DNA from: Heligmosomoides polygyrus polygyrus
Lineage: Eukaryota; Nematoda; Chromadorea; Rhabditida; Heligmosomidae
DNA: 64,000 nt
NCBI GenBank assembly: GCA_947396885.1
Contig: OX377206.1
Coordinates: 46,235,631-46,299,630 of the forward strand
Direction of reading: 5' to 3'
A program made the position numbers and the translations under genes. Below, in pieces: positions 25,801 to 39,800 of the stretch (position 1 is its first letter; each line of letters opens with the position of its first letter). The notes under the pieces were generated by a model, which was not told the origin of the DNA, did no database searches, and was given only the letters and a program-made list of their open reading frames with translations.

Positions 25801-28800
25801 TTGAACGACGTCTAGCCCCCCCCCCCCACCTAATCATTACGTAGGTGGGACGACGTCCAGGGTACGTCTTCTGAATGCTGACGCACGTTGAACGACGTCC
25901 AGGGTTCGCCTTTTGAATGCTGACGCACGTTGAACGACGTCCAGTGTTCGCCTTTTGAACCTCTACCCACGTTGGGCGACGTCTGCGGCACTTCTTCTGA
26001 ATCTGAGGTAGTTGAACGACGTCTAGCCCCCCCCCCCTAGTCATTTCATAAATTGGACGACGTCTAGGGCACGCCTTCTGAATCCCTATGCACCTTGGAC
26101 GACGTCTAGGGCACGCATTCAAAATCCCCGACTCACGAAGGACGACGTCTAGGGTAGCCTTCTGAATGCTGACGCACGTTGAACGACGTCCAGTGTTCGC
26201 CTTTTGAATCTCTACCCACGTTGGGCGACGTCTGCGGCATTTCTTCTGAACCGTGACATACGTTGAACGACGTCTAGCTCCCCCTCCTAATTATTACATA
26301 AGTTGGACGACGTCTAGGGCACGCCTTCTGAATCCCTATGCACCTTGGACGACGTCTAGGGCAAGCATTCAAAATCCCCGACTCACGAAGGACGACGTCT
26401 AGGGTAGCCTTCTGAATGCTGACGCACGTTGAACGACGTCCAGTGTTCGCCTTTTGAATCTCTACCCACGCTGGGCGACGTCTGCGGCACTTCTTCTGAA
26501 CCGTGACATACGTTGAACGACGTCTAGCCCCCCCCCACCTAATCATTACGTAGGTGGGACGACGTCCAGGGTACGTCTTCTGAATGCTGACGCACGTTGA
26601 ACGACGTCCAGGGTTCGCCTTTTGAATGCTGACGCACGTTGAACGACGTCCAGTGTTCGCCTTTTGAATCTCTACCCACGTTGGGCGACGTCTGCGGCAC
26701 TTCTTCTGAACCCTGACGTACGTTGAACGACGTCTAGCCCCCCCCCCCCCCTAATCATTACATAATTTGGACGGCGTCTGGGGCACGCCTTCTGAATGCT
26801 GACGCACGTTGAACGACGTCCAGTGTTCGCCTTTTGAATCTCTACCCACGTTGGGCGACATCTGCGGCACTTCTTCTGAACCCTGACGTACGTTGAACGA
26901 CGTCTAGCTCCCCCCCCCTAATCATGACGTAAGTTGGACGACGTCTAGGGCACGCCTTCTGAACGCTGACGCACATTGAAAGACGTCCAGTGTTCGCCTT
27001 TTGAATCTCTACCCACGTTGGGCGACGTCTGCGGCACTTCTTCTGAACCTGAGGTAGTTGAACGACGTCTAGCTCCCCCCTAATCATTACGTAAGTTGGA
27101 CGACGTCTAGGGCACGCCTTCTGAATGCTGACGCACGTTGAACGACGTCCAGTGTTCGCCTTTTGAATCTCTACCCACGTTGGGCGACGTCTGCGGCATT
27201 TCTTCTGAACCGTGACATACGTTGAACGACGTCTAGCTCCCCCTCCTAATTATTACATAAGTTGGACGACGTCTAGGGCACGCCTTCTGAATCCCTATGC
27301 ACCTTGGACGACCTCTAGGGCACGCCTTCTGAATGCTGACGCACGTTGAGCGACGTCCAGTGTTCGCCTTTTGAATCTCTACCCACGTTGGGCGACGTCT
27401 GCGGCACTTCTTCTGAACTCTGACGTACGTTGAACGACGTCTAGCCCCCCCCCCCTAATCATTACATAATTTGGACGGCGTCTGGGGCACGCTTTCTGAA
27501 TGCTGACGCACGTTGAACGACGTCCAGTGTTCGCCTTTTGAATCTCTACCCACGTTGGGCGACATCTGCGGCACTTCTTCTGAACCCTGACGTACGTTGA
27601 ACGACGTCTAGCTCCCCCCCCCCTAATCATGACGTAAGTTGGACGACGTCTAGGGCACGCCTTCTGAACGCTGACGCACATTGAAAGACGTCCAGTGTTC
27701 GCCTTTTGAATCTCTACCCACGTTGGGCGACGTCTGCGGCACTTCTTCTGAACCTGAGGTAGTTGAACGACGTCTAGCTCCCCCCTAATCATTACGTAAG
27801 TTGGACGACGTCTAGGGTAGCCTTCTGAATGCTGACGCACGTTGAACGACGTCCAGTGTTCGCCTTTTGAATCTCTACCCACGCTGGGCGACGTCAGCGG
27901 CACTTCTTCTGAACCGTGACATACGTTGAACGACGTCTAGCCCCCCCCCCCACCTAATCATTACGTAGGTGGGACGACGTCCAGGGTACGTCTTCTGAAT
28001 GCTGACGCACGTTGAACGACGTCCAGTGTTCGCCTTTTGAACCTCTACCCACGTTGGGCGACGTCTGCGGCACTTCTTCTGAATCTGAGGTAGTTGAACG
28101 ACGTCTAGCCCCCCCCCCCCCCTAGTCATTTCATAATTTGGACGACGTCTAGGGCACGCCTTCTGAATCCCTATGCACCTTGGACGACGTCTAGGGCACG
28201 CATTCAAAATCCCCGACTCACGAAGGACGACGTCTAGGGTAGCCTTCTGAATGCTGACGCACGTTGAACGACGTCCAGTGTTCGCCTTTTGAATCTCTAC
28301 CCACGTTGGGCGACGTCTGCGGCATTTCTTCTGAACCGTGACATACGTTGAACGACGTCTAGCTCCCCCTCCTAATTATTACATAAGTTGGACGACGTCT
28401 AGGGCACGCCTTCTGAATCCCTATGCACCTTGGACGACGTCTAGGGCACGCATTCAAAATCCCCGACTCACGAAGGACGACGTCTAGGGTAGCCTTCTGA
28501 ATGCTGACGCACGTTGAACGACGTCCAGTGTTCGCCTTTTGAATCTCTACCCACGCTGGGCGACGTCTGCGGCACTTCTTCTGAACCGTGACATACGTTG
28601 AACGACGTCTAGCCCCCCCCCCCCACCTAATCATTACGTAGGTGGGACGACGTCCAGGGTACGTCTTCTGAATGCTGACGCACGTTGAACGACGTCCAGG
28701 GTTCGCCTTTTGAATGCTGACGCACGTTGAACGACGTCCAGTGTTCGCCTTTTGAATCTCTACCCACGTTGGGCGACGTCTGCGGCACTTCTTCTGAACC

Positions 28801-29560
28801 CTGACGTACGTTGAACGACGTCTAGCCCCCCCCCCCCTAATCATTACATAATTTGGACGGCGTCTGGGGCACGCCTTCTGAATGCTGACGCACGTTGAAC
28901 GACGTCCAGTGTTCGCCTTTTGAATCTCTACCCACGTTGGGCGACATCTGCGGCACTTCTTCTGAACACTGACGTACGTTGAACGACGTCTAGCTCCCCC
29001 CCCCTAATCATGACGTAAGTTGGACGACGTCTAGGGCACGCCTTCTGAACGCTGACGCACATTGAAAGACGTCCAGTGTTCGCCTTTTGAATCTCTACCC
29101 ACGTTGGGCGACGTCTGCGGCACTTCTTCTGAACCTGAGGTAGTTGAACGACGTCTAGCTCCCCCCTAATCATTACGTAAGTTGGACGACGTCTAGGGCA
29201 CGCCTTCTGAATGCTGACGCACGTTGAACGACGTCCAGTGTTCGCCTTTTGAATCTCTACCCACGTTGGGCGACGTCTGCGGCATTTCTTCTGAACCGTG
29301 ACATACGTTGAACGACGTCTAGCTCCCCCTCCTAATTATTACATAAGTTGGACGACGTCTAGGGCACGCCTTCTGAATCCCTATGCACCTTGGACGACGT
29401 CTAGGGCACGCATTCAAAATCCCCGACTCACGAAGGACGACGTCTAGGGTAGCCTTCTGAATGCTGACGCACGTTGAACGACGTCCAGTGTTCGCCTTTT
29501 GAATCTCTACCCACGCTGGGCGACGTCTGCGGCACTTCTTCTGAACCCTGACGTACGTTG

Positions 29561-30224
29561 AACGACGTCTAGCTCGCCCTCCTAATTATTACATAAGTTG
29601 GACGACATCTAGGGCACGCCTTCTGAATGCTGACGCACGTTGAACGACGTCCAGTGTTCGCCTTTTGAATCTCTACCCACGCTGGGCGACGTCTGCGGCA
29701 CTTCTTCTGAACCCTGACGTACGTTGAACGACGTCTAGCTCGCCCTCCTAATTATTACATAAGTTGGACGACATCTAGGGCACGCCTTCTGAATGCTGAC
29801 GCACGTTGAACGACGTCCAGTGTTCGCCTTTTGAATCTCTACCCACGCTGGGCGACGTCTGCGGCACTTCTTCTGAACCCTGACGTACGTTGAACGACGT
29901 CTAGCTCGCCCTCCTAATTATTACATAAGTTGGACGACATCTAGGGCACGCCTTCTGAATGCTGACGCACGTTGAACGACGTCCAGTGTTCGCCTTTTGA
30001 ATCTCTACCCACGCTGGGCGACGTCTGCGGCACTTCTTCTGAACCCTGACGTACGTTGAACGACGTCTAGCTCGCCCTCCTAATTATTACATAAGTTGGA
30101 CGACATCTAGGGCACGCCTTCTGAATGCTGACGCACGTTGAACGACGTCCAGTGTTCGCCTTTTGAATCTCTACCCACGCTGGGCGACGTCTGCGGCACT
30201 TCTTCTGAACCGTGACATACGTTG
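29561..30224 (+). repeat. Four tandem 166-bp F-C'-D-E repeats
   Basis: F units with the GCTCGCCCTCC form start at 29,561, 29,727, 29,893 and 30,059, exactly 166 bp apart. Each is followed by C' (GACGACATC), D (CACGCTG) and E. The first three look identical to me; the fourth ends in the CCGTGACATACG form of E. The corresponding part of the second large block (40,377-40,708) has only two copies, so copy number here changed after the large duplication. Confidence 0.93.
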
Positions 30225-30247
30225 AACGACGTCTAGCCCCCCCCCCC

Positions 30248-30272
30248 CCCACCTAATCATTACGTAGGTGGG
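30248..30272 (+). repeat. Inverted repeat in a hairpin-type F unit
   Basis: It has the same perfect 8-bp arms (CCCACCTA and TAGGTGGG) and 9-base loop as at 4,839. It lies directly after the four-copy 166-bp run and after a long C-tract, and leads into a unit with GTCCAGGGTACGTC. Confidence 0.9.
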
Positions 30273-31182
30273 ACGACGTCCAGGGTACGTCTTCTGAATG
30301 CTGACGCACGTTGAACGACGTCCAGGGTTCGCCTTTTGAATGCTGACGCACGTTGAACGACGTCCAGTGTTCGCCTTTTGAATCTCTACCCACGTTGGGC
30401 GACGTCTGCGGCACTTCTTCTGAACCCTGACGTACGTTGAACGACGTCTAGCCCCCCCCCTAATCATTACATAATTTGGACGGCGTCTGGGGCACGCCTT
30501 CTGAATGCTGACGCACGTTGAACGACGTCCAGTGTTCGCCTTTTGAATCTCTACCCACGTTGGGCGACATCTGCGGCACTTCTTCTGAACACTGACGTAC
30601 GTTGAACGACGTCTAGCTCCCCCCCCTAATCATGACGTAAGTTGGACGACGTCTAGGGCACGCCTTCTGAACGCTGACGCACATTGAAAGACGTCCAGTG
30701 TTCGCCTTTTGAATCTCTACCCACGTTGGGCGACGTCTGCGGCACTTCTTCTGAACCTGAGGTAGTTGAACGACGTCTAGCTCCCCCCTAATCATTACGT
30801 AAGTTGGACGACGTCTAGGGCACGCCTTCTGAATGCTGACGCACGTTGAACGACGTCCAGTGTTCGCCTTTTGAATCTCTACCCACGTTGGGCGACGTCT
30901 GCGGCATTTCTTCTGAACCGTGACATACGTTGAACGACGTCTAGCTCCCCCTCCTAATTATTACATAAGTTGGACGACGTCTAGGGCACGCCTTCTGAAT
31001 CCCTATGCACCTTGGACGACGTCTAGGGCACGCATTCAAAATCCCCGACTCACGAAGGACGACGTCTAGGGTAGCCTTCTGAATGCTGACGCACGTTGAA
31101 CGACGTCCAGTGTTCGCCTTTTGAATCTCTACCCACGCTGGGCGACGTCTGCGGCACTTCTTCTGAACCCTGACGTACGTTG

Positions 31183-31512
31183 AACGACGTCTAGCTCGCC
31201 CTCCTAATTATTACATAAGTTGGACGACATCTAGGGCACGCCTTCTGAATGCTGACGCACGTTGAACGACGTCCAGTGTTCGCCTTTTGAATCTCTACCC
31301 ACGCTGGGCGACGTCTGCGGCACTTCTTCTGAACCCTGACGTACGTTGAACGACGTCTAGCTCGCCCTCCTAATTATTACATAAGTTGGACGACATCTAG
31401 GGCACGCCTTCTGAATGCTGACGCACGTTGAACGACGTCCAGTGTTCGCCTTTTGAATCTCTACCCACGCTGGGCGACGTCTGCGGCACTTCTTCTGAAC
31501 CTGAGGTAGTTG
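31183..31512 (+). repeat. Two tandem 166-bp repeats, GCTCGCC form of F
   Basis: F units start at 31,183 and 31,349 (166 bp apart), each followed by C', D and E. The second ends with the shortened E form CCTGAGGTAGTTG, so it is 164 bp. It is the same subtype as the four-copy run at 29,561. Confidence 0.88.
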
Positions 31513-32134
31513 AACGACGTCTAGCTCCCCCCTAATCATTACGTAAGTTGGACGACGTCTAGGGCACGCCTTCTGAATGCTGACGCACGTTGAACGACGT
31601 CCAGTGTTCGCCTTTTGAATCTCTACCCACGTTGGGCGACGTCTGCGGCATTTCTTCTGAACCGTGACATACGTTGAACGACGTCTAGCTCCCCCTCCTA
31701 ATTATTACATAAGTTGGACGACGTCTAGGGCACGCCTTCTGAATCCCTATGCACCTTGGACGACGTCTAGGGCACGCCTTCTGAATGCTGACGCACGTTG
31801 AACGACGTCCAGTGTTCGCCTTTTGAATCTCTACCCACGTTGGGCGACGTCTGCGGCATTTCTTCTGAACCGTGACATACGTTGAACGACGTCTAGCTCC
31901 CCCTCCTAATTATTACATAAGTTGGACGACGTCTAGGGCACGCCTTCTGAATCCCTATGCACCTTGGACGACGTCTAGGGCACGCATTCAAAATCCCCGA
32001 CTCACGAAGGACGACGTCTAGGGTAGCCTTCTGAATGCTGACGCACGTTGAACGACGTCCAGTGTTCGCCTTTTGAATCTCTACCCACGCTGGGCGACGT
32101 CTGCGGCACTTCTTCTGAACCCTGACGTACGTTG

Positions 32135-32466
32135 AACGACGTCTAGCTCGCCCTCCTAATTATTACATAAGTTGGACGACATCTAGGGCACGCCTTCTGA
32201 ATGCTGACGCACGTTGAACGACGTCCAGTGTTCGCCTTTTGAATCTCTACCCACGCTGGGCGACGTCTGCGGCACTTCTTCTGAACCCTGACGTACGTTG
32301 AACGACGTCTAGCTCGCCCTCCTAATTATTACATAAGTTGGACGACATCTAGGGCACGCCTTCTGAATGCTGACGCACGTTGAACGACGTCCAGTGTTCG
32401 CCTTTTGAATCTCTACCCACGCTGGGCGACGTCTGCGGCACTTCTTCTGAACCGTGACGTACGTTG
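32135..32466 (+). repeat. Two tandem 166-bp repeats, GCTCGCC form of F
   Basis: F units start at 32,135 and 32,301 and the next F at 32,467, giving two exact 166-bp F-C'-D-E repeats. The same pair is found at 40,377-40,708 at offset 8,242, in the second copy of the large block. Confidence 0.9.
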
Positions 32467-33899
32467 AACGACGTCTAGCTTCCCCCTAATCATTACGTAA
32501 GTTGGACGACGTCTAGGGCACGCCTTCTGAATGCTGACGCACGTTGAACGACGTCCAGTGTTCGCCTTTTGAATCTCTACCCACGTTGGGCGACGTCTGC
32601 GGCATTTCTTCTGATCCGTGACATACGTTGAACGACGTCTAGCCCCCCCCACCTAATCATTACGTAGGTGGGACGACGTCCAGGGTACGTCTTCTGAATG
32701 CTGACGCACGTTGAACGACGTCCAGGGTTCGCCTTTTGAATGCTGACGCACGTTGAACGACGTCCAGTGTTCGCCTTTTGAATCTCTACCCACGCTGGGC
32801 GACGTCTGCGGCACTTCTTCTGAACCCTGACGTACGTTGAACGACGTCTAGCTCCCCCCTAATCATTACGTAAGTTGGACGACGTCTAGGGCACGCCTTC
32901 TGAATGCTGACGCACGTTGAACGACGTCCAGTGTTCGCCTTTTGAATCTCTACCCACGCTGGGCGACGTCTGCGGCACTTCTTCTGAACCCTGACGTACG
33001 TTGAACGACGTCTAGCTCCCCCTCCTAATTATTACATAAGTTGGACGACGTCTAGGGCACGCCTTCTGAATCCCTATGCACCTTGGACGACGTCTAGGGC
33101 ACGCATTCAAAATCCCCGACTCACGAAGGACGACGTCTAGGGTAGCCTTCTGAATGCTGACGCACGTTGAACGACGTCCAGTGTTCGCCTTTTGAATCTC
33201 TACCCACGCTGGGCGACGTCTGCGGCACTTCTTCTGAACCCTGACGTACGTTGAACGACGTCTAGCTCGCCCTCCTAATTATTACATAAGTTGGACGACA
33301 TCTAGGGCACGCCTTCTGAATGCTGACGCACGTTGAACGACGTCCAGTGTTCGCCTTTTGAATCTCTACCCACGCTGGGCGACGTCTGCGGCACTTCTTC
33401 TGAACCCTGACGTACGTTGAACGACGTCTAGCTCCCCCGTAATCATTACGTAAGTTGGACGACGTCTAGGGCACGCCTTCTGAATGCTGACGCACGTTGA
33501 ACGACGTCCAGTGTTCGCCTTTTGAATCTCTACCCACGTTGGGCGACGTCTGCGGCACTTCTTCTGAATCTGAGGTAGTTGAACGACGTCTAGCCCCCCC
33601 CCCTAGTCATTACATAATTTGGACGACGTCTGGGGCACGCCTTCTGAATGCTGACGCACGTTGAACGACGTCCAGTGTTCGCCTTTTGAATCTCTACCCA
33701 CGTTGGGCGACGTCTGCGGCACTTCTTCTGAACCCTGTCGTACGTTGAACGACGTCTTGCTCCCCCCCCCAATCATTACGTAAGTTGGACGACGTCTAGG
33801 GTACGCCTTCTAAATCCCTATGCACCTTGGACGACGTCTAGGGTACGCCTTCTGAATCCCTATGCACCTTGGACGACGTCTAGGGCACGCCTTCTGAAT

Positions 33900-36800
33900 G
33901 CTGACGCACGTTGAGCGACGTCCAGTGTTCGCCTTTTGAATCTCTACCCACGTTGGGCGACGTCTGCGGCACTTCTTCTGAATCTGAGGTAGTTGAACGA
34001 CGTCTAGCCCCCCCCCCTAGTCATTTCATAATTTGGACGACGTCTAGGGCACGCCTTCTGAATCCCTATGCACCTTGGACGACGTCTAGGGCACGCATTC
34101 AAAATCCCCGACTCACGAAGGACGACGTCTAGGGTAGCCTTCTGAATGCTGACGCACGTTGAACGACGTCCAGTGTTCGCCTTTTGAATCTCTACCCACG
34201 CTGGGCGACGTCTGCGGCACTTCTTCTGAACCCTGACGTACGTTGAACGACGTCTAGCTCCCCCTCCTAATTATTACATAAGTTGGACGACATCTAGGGC
34301 ACGCCTTCTGAATGCTGACGCACGTTGAACGACGTCCAGTGTTCGCCTTCTGAATCTCTACCCACCCTGGGCGACGTCTGCGGCACTTCTTCTGAACCCT
34401 GACGTACGTTGAACGACGTCTAGCTCCCCCCTAATCATTACGTAAGTTGGACGACGTCTAGGGCACGCCTTCTGAATGCTGACGCACGTTGAACGACGTC
34501 CAGTGTTCGCCTTTTGAATCTCTACCCACGTTGGGCGACGTCTGCGGCATTTCTTCTGAACCGTGACATACGTTGAACGACGTCTAGCCCCCCCCCCCAC
34601 CTAATCATTACGTAGGTGGGACGACGTCTAGGGTACGCCTTCTGAATCCCTATGCACCTTGGACGACCTCTAGGGCACGCCTTCTGAATGCTGACGCACG
34701 TTGAGCGACGTCCAGTGTTCGCCTTTTGAATCTCTACCCACGTTGGGCGACGTCTGCGGCACTTCTTCTGAACCCTGACGTACGTTGAACGACGTCTAGC
34801 CCCCCCCCCCTAATCATTACATAATTTGGACGGCGTCTAGGGCACGCCTTCTGAATCCCTATGCACCTTGGACGACGTCTAGGGCACGCATTCAAAATCC
34901 CCGACTCACGAAGGACGACGTCTAGGGTAGCCTTCTGAATGCTGACGCACGTTGAACGACGTCCAGTGTTCGCCTTTTGAATCTCTACCCACGCTGGGCG
35001 ACGTCTGCGGCACTTCTTCTGAACCCTGACGTACGTTGAACGACGTCTAGCTCCCCCTCCTAATTATTACATAAGTTGGACGACATCTAGGGCACGCCTT
35101 CTGAATGCTGACGCACGTTGAACGACGTCCAGTGTTCGCCTTCTGAATCTCTACCCACCCTGGGCGACGTCTGCGGCACTTCTTCTGAACCCTGTCGTAC
35201 GTTGAACGACGTCTTGCTCCCCCCCCCAATCATTACGTAAGTTGGACGACGTCTAGGGTACGCCTTCTAAATCCCTATGCACCTTGGACGACGTCTAGGG
35301 TACGCCTTCTGAATCCCTATGCACCTTGGACGACGTCTAGGGCACGCCTTCTGAATGCTGACGCACGTTGAGCGACGTCCAGTGTTCGCCTTTTGAATCT
35401 CTACCCACGTTGGGCGACGTCTGCGGCACTTCTTCTGAATCTGAGGTAGTTGAACGACGTCTAGCCCCCCCCCCCTAGTCATTTCATAATTTGGACGACG
35501 TCTAGGGCACGCCTTCTGAATCCCTATGCACCTTGGACGACGTCTAGGGCACGCATTCAAAATCCCCGACTCACGAAGGACGACGTCTAGGGTAGCCTTC
35601 TGAATGCTGACGCACGTTGAACGACGTCCAGTGTTCGCCTTTTGAATCTCTACCCACGCTGGGCGACGTCTGCGGCACTTCTTCTGAACCCTGACGTACG
35701 TTGAACGACGTCTAGCTCCCCCTCCTAATTATTACATAAGTTGGACGACATCTAGGGCACGCCTTCTGAATGCTGACGCACGTTGAACGACGTCCAGTGT
35801 TCGCCTTCTGAATCTCTACCCACCCTGGGCGACGTCTGCGGCACTTCTTCTGAACCCTGACGTACGTTGAACGACGTCTAGCTCCCCCCTAATCATTACG
35901 TAAGTTGGACGACGTCTAGGGCACGCCTTCTGAATGCTGACGCACGTTGAACGACGTCCAGTGTTCGCCTTTTGAATCTCTACCCACGTTGGGCGACGTC
36001 TGCGGCATTTCTTCTGAACCGTGACATACGTTGAACGACGTCTAGCCCCCCCCCCCACCTAATCATTACGTAGGTGGGACGACGTCTAGGGTACGCCTTC
36101 TGAATCCCTATGCACCTTGGACGACCTCTAGGGCACGCCTTCTGAATGCTGACGCACGTTGAGCGACGTCCAGTGTTCGCCTTTTGAATCTCTACCCACG
36201 TTGGGCGACGTCTGCGGCACTTCTTCTGAACCCTGACGTACGTTGAACGACGTCTAGCCCCCCCCCCCTAATCATTACATAATTTGGACGGCGTCTGGGG
36301 CACGCTTTCTGAATGCTGACGCACGTTGAACGACGTCCAGTGTTCGCCTTTTGAATCTCTACCCACGTTGGGCGACATCTGCGGCACTTCTTCTGAACCC
36401 TGACGTACGTTGAACGACGTCTAGCTCCCCCCCCCTAATCATTACGTAAGTTGGACGACGTCTAGGGCACGCCTTCTGAATGCTGACGCACGTTGAACGA
36501 CGTCCAGTGTTCGCCTTTTGAATCTCTACCCACGCTGGGCGACGTCAGCGGCACTTCTTCTGAACCGTGACATACGTTGAACGACGTCTAGCCCCCCCCC
36601 CCCCACCTAATCATTACGTAGGTGGGACGACGTCCAGGGTACGTCTTCTGAATGCTGACGCACGTTGAACGACGTCCAGGGTTCGCCTTTTGAATGCTGA
36701 CGCACGTTGAACGACGTCCAGTGTTCGCCTTTTGAACCTCTACCCACGTTGGGCGACGTCTGCGGCACTTCTTCTGAATCTGAGGTAGTTGAACGACGTC

Positions 36801-39800
36801 TAGCCCCCCCCCTAGTCATTTCATAATTTGGACGACGTCTAGGGCACGCCTTCTGAATCCCTATGCACCTTGGACGACGTCTAGGGCACGCATTCAAAAT
36901 CCCCGACTCACGAAGGACGACGTCTAGGGTAGCCTTCTGAATGCTGACGCACGTTGAACGACGTCCAGTGTTCGCCTTTTGAATCTCTACCCACGTTGGG
37001 CGACGTCTGCGGCATTTCTTCTGAACCGTGACATACGTTGAACGACGTCTAGCTCCCCCTCCTAATTATTACATAAGTTGGACGACGTCTAGGGCACGCC
37101 TTCTGAATCCCTATGCACCTTGGACGACGTCTAGGGCAAGCATTCAAAATCCCCGACTCACGAAGGACGACGTCTAGGGTAGCCTTCTGAATGCTGACGC
37201 ACGTTGAACGACGTCCAGTGTTCGCCTTTTGAATCTCTACCCACGCTGGGCGACGTCTGCGGCACTTCTTCTGAACCGTGACATACGTTGAACGACGTCT
37301 AGCCCCCCCCACCTAATCATTACGTAGGTGGGACGACGTCCAGGGTACGTCTTCTGAATGCTGACGCACGTTGAACGACGTCCAGGGTTCGCCTTTTGAA
37401 TGCTGACGCACGTTGAACGACGTCCAGTGTTCGCCTTTTGAATCTCTACCCACGTTGGGCGACGTCTGCGGCACTTCTTCTGAACCCTGACGTACGTTGA
37501 ACGACGTCTAGCCCCCCCCCCCTAATCATTACATAATTTGGACGGCGTCTGGGGCACGCCTTCTGAATGCTGACGCACGTTGAACGACGTCCAGTGTTCG
37601 CCTTTTGAATCTCTACCCACGTTGGGCGACATCTGCGGCACTTCTTCTGAACCCTGACGTACGTTGAACGACGTCTAGCTCCCCCCCCTAATCATGACGT
37701 AAGTTGGACGACGTCTAGGGCACGCCTTCTGAACGCTGACGCACATTGAAAGACGTCCAGTGTTCGCCTTTTGAATCTCTACCCACGTTGGGCGACGTCT
37801 GCGGCACTTCTTCTGAACCTGAGGTAGTTGAACGACGTCTAGCTCCCCCCTAATCATTACGTAAGTTGGACGACGTCTAGGGCACGCCTTCTGAATGCTG
37901 ACGCACGTTGAACGACGTCCAGTGTTCGCCTTTTGAATCTCTACCCACGTTGGGCGACGTCTGCGGCATTTCTTCTGAACCGTGACATACGTTGAACGAC
38001 GTCTAGCTCCCCCTCCTAATTATTACATAAGTTGGACGACGTCTAGGGCACGCCTTCTGAATCCCTATGCACCTTGGACGACCTCTAGGGCACGCCTTCT
38101 GAATGCTGACGCACGTTGAGCGACGTCCAGTGTTCGCCTTTTGAATCTCTACCCACGTTGGGCGACGTCTGCGGCACTTCTTCTGAACCCTGACGTACGT
38201 TGAACGACGTCTAGCCCCCCCCCTAATCATTACATAATTTGGACGGCGTCTGGGGCACGCTTTCTGAATGCTGACGCACGTTGAACGACGTCCAGTGTTC
38301 GCCTTTTGAATCTCTACCCACGTTGGGCGACATCTGCGGCACTTCTTCTGAACCCTGACGTACGTTGAACGACGTCTAGCTCCCCCCCCCCCTAATCATG
38401 ACGTAAGTTGGACGACGTCTAGGGCACGCCTTCTGAACGCTGACGCACATTGAAAGACGTCCAGTGTTCGCCTTTTGAATCTCTACCCACGTTGGGCGAC
38501 GTCTGCGGCACTTCTTCTGAACCTGAGGTAGTTGAACGACGTCTAGCTCCCCCCTAATCATTACGTAAGTTGGACGACGTCTAGGGTAGCCTTCTGAATG
38601 CTGACGCACGTTGAACGACGTCCAGTGTTCGCCTTTTGAATCTCTACCCACGCTGGGCGACGTCAGCGGCACTTCTTCTGAACCGTGACATACGTTGAAC
38701 GACGTCTAGCCCCCCCCCCCCACCTAATCATTACGTAGGTGGGACGACGTCCAGGGTACGTCTTCTGAATGCTGACGCACGTTGAACGACGTCCAGGGTT
38801 CGCCTTTTGAATGCTGACGCACGTTGAACGACGTCCAGTGTTCGCCTTTTGAACCTCTACCCACGTTGGGCGACGTCTGCGGCACTTCTTCTGAATCTGA
38901 GGTAGTTGAACGACGTCTAGCCCCCCCCCCCCTAGTCATTTCATAATTTGGACGACGTCTAGAGCACGCCTTCTGAATCCCTATGCACCTTGGACGACGT
39001 CTAGGGCACGCATTCAAAATCCCCGACTCACGAAGGACGACGTCTAGGGTAGCCTTCTGAATGCTGACGCACGTTGAACGACGTCCAGTGTTCGCCTTTT
39101 GAATCTCTACCCACGTTGGGCGACGTCTGCGGCATTTCTTCTGAACCGTGACATACGTTGAACGACGTCTAGCTCCCCCTCCTAATTATTACATAAGTTG
39201 GACGACGTCTAGGGCACGCCTTCTGAATCCCTATGCACCTTGGACGACGTCTAGGGCACGCATTCAAAATCCCCGACTCACGAAGGACGACGTCTAGGGT
39301 AGCCTTCTGAATGCTGACGCACGTTGAACGACGTCCAGTGTTCGCCTTTTGAATCTCTACCCACGCTGGGCGACGTCTGCGGCACTTCTTCTGAACCGTG
39401 ACATACGTTGAACGACGTCTAGCCCCCCCCCCCCCCCCACCTAATCATTACGTAGGTGGGACGACGTCCAGGGTACGTCTTCTGAATGCTGACGCACGTT
39501 GAACGACGTCCAGGGTTCGCCTTTTGAATGCTGACGCACGTTGAACGACGTCCAGTGTTCGCCTTTTGAATCTCTACCCACGTTGGGCGACGTCTGCGGC
39601 ACTTCTTCTGAACCCTGACGTACGTTGAACGACGTCTAGCCCCCCCCCCCCTAATCATTACATAATTTGGACGGCGTCTGGGGCACGCCTTCTGAATGCT
39701 GACGCACGTTGAACGACGTCCAGTGTTCGCCTTTTGAATCTCTACCCACGTTGGGCGACATCTGCGGCACTTCTTCTGAACACTGACGTACGTTGAACGA

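Larger units (their letters stand above)
20000..33900 (+). repeat. Region 5: first, enlarged copy of a large block
   Basis: This region shares long collinear matches with 33,900-42,100. The rare F variant TCATTTCATAATTTGG sits at 21,101, 23,069, 24,404, 26,041 and 28,126 here and at 34,021, 35,479, 36,816 and 38,936 there. Matching stretches are 21,040-21,880 with 33,960-34,800 (offset 12,920), 23,030-25,270 with 35,440-37,670 (offset about 12,410), 26,030-29,560 with 36,800-40,370 (offset about 10,775-10,815) and about 32,160-33,880 with 40,400-42,110 (offset about 8,250). The falling offset shows that this copy holds extra internal duplications, including 24,400-25,270 with 26,040-26,900 and the 29,560-32,100 stretch. 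Confidence 0.85.
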
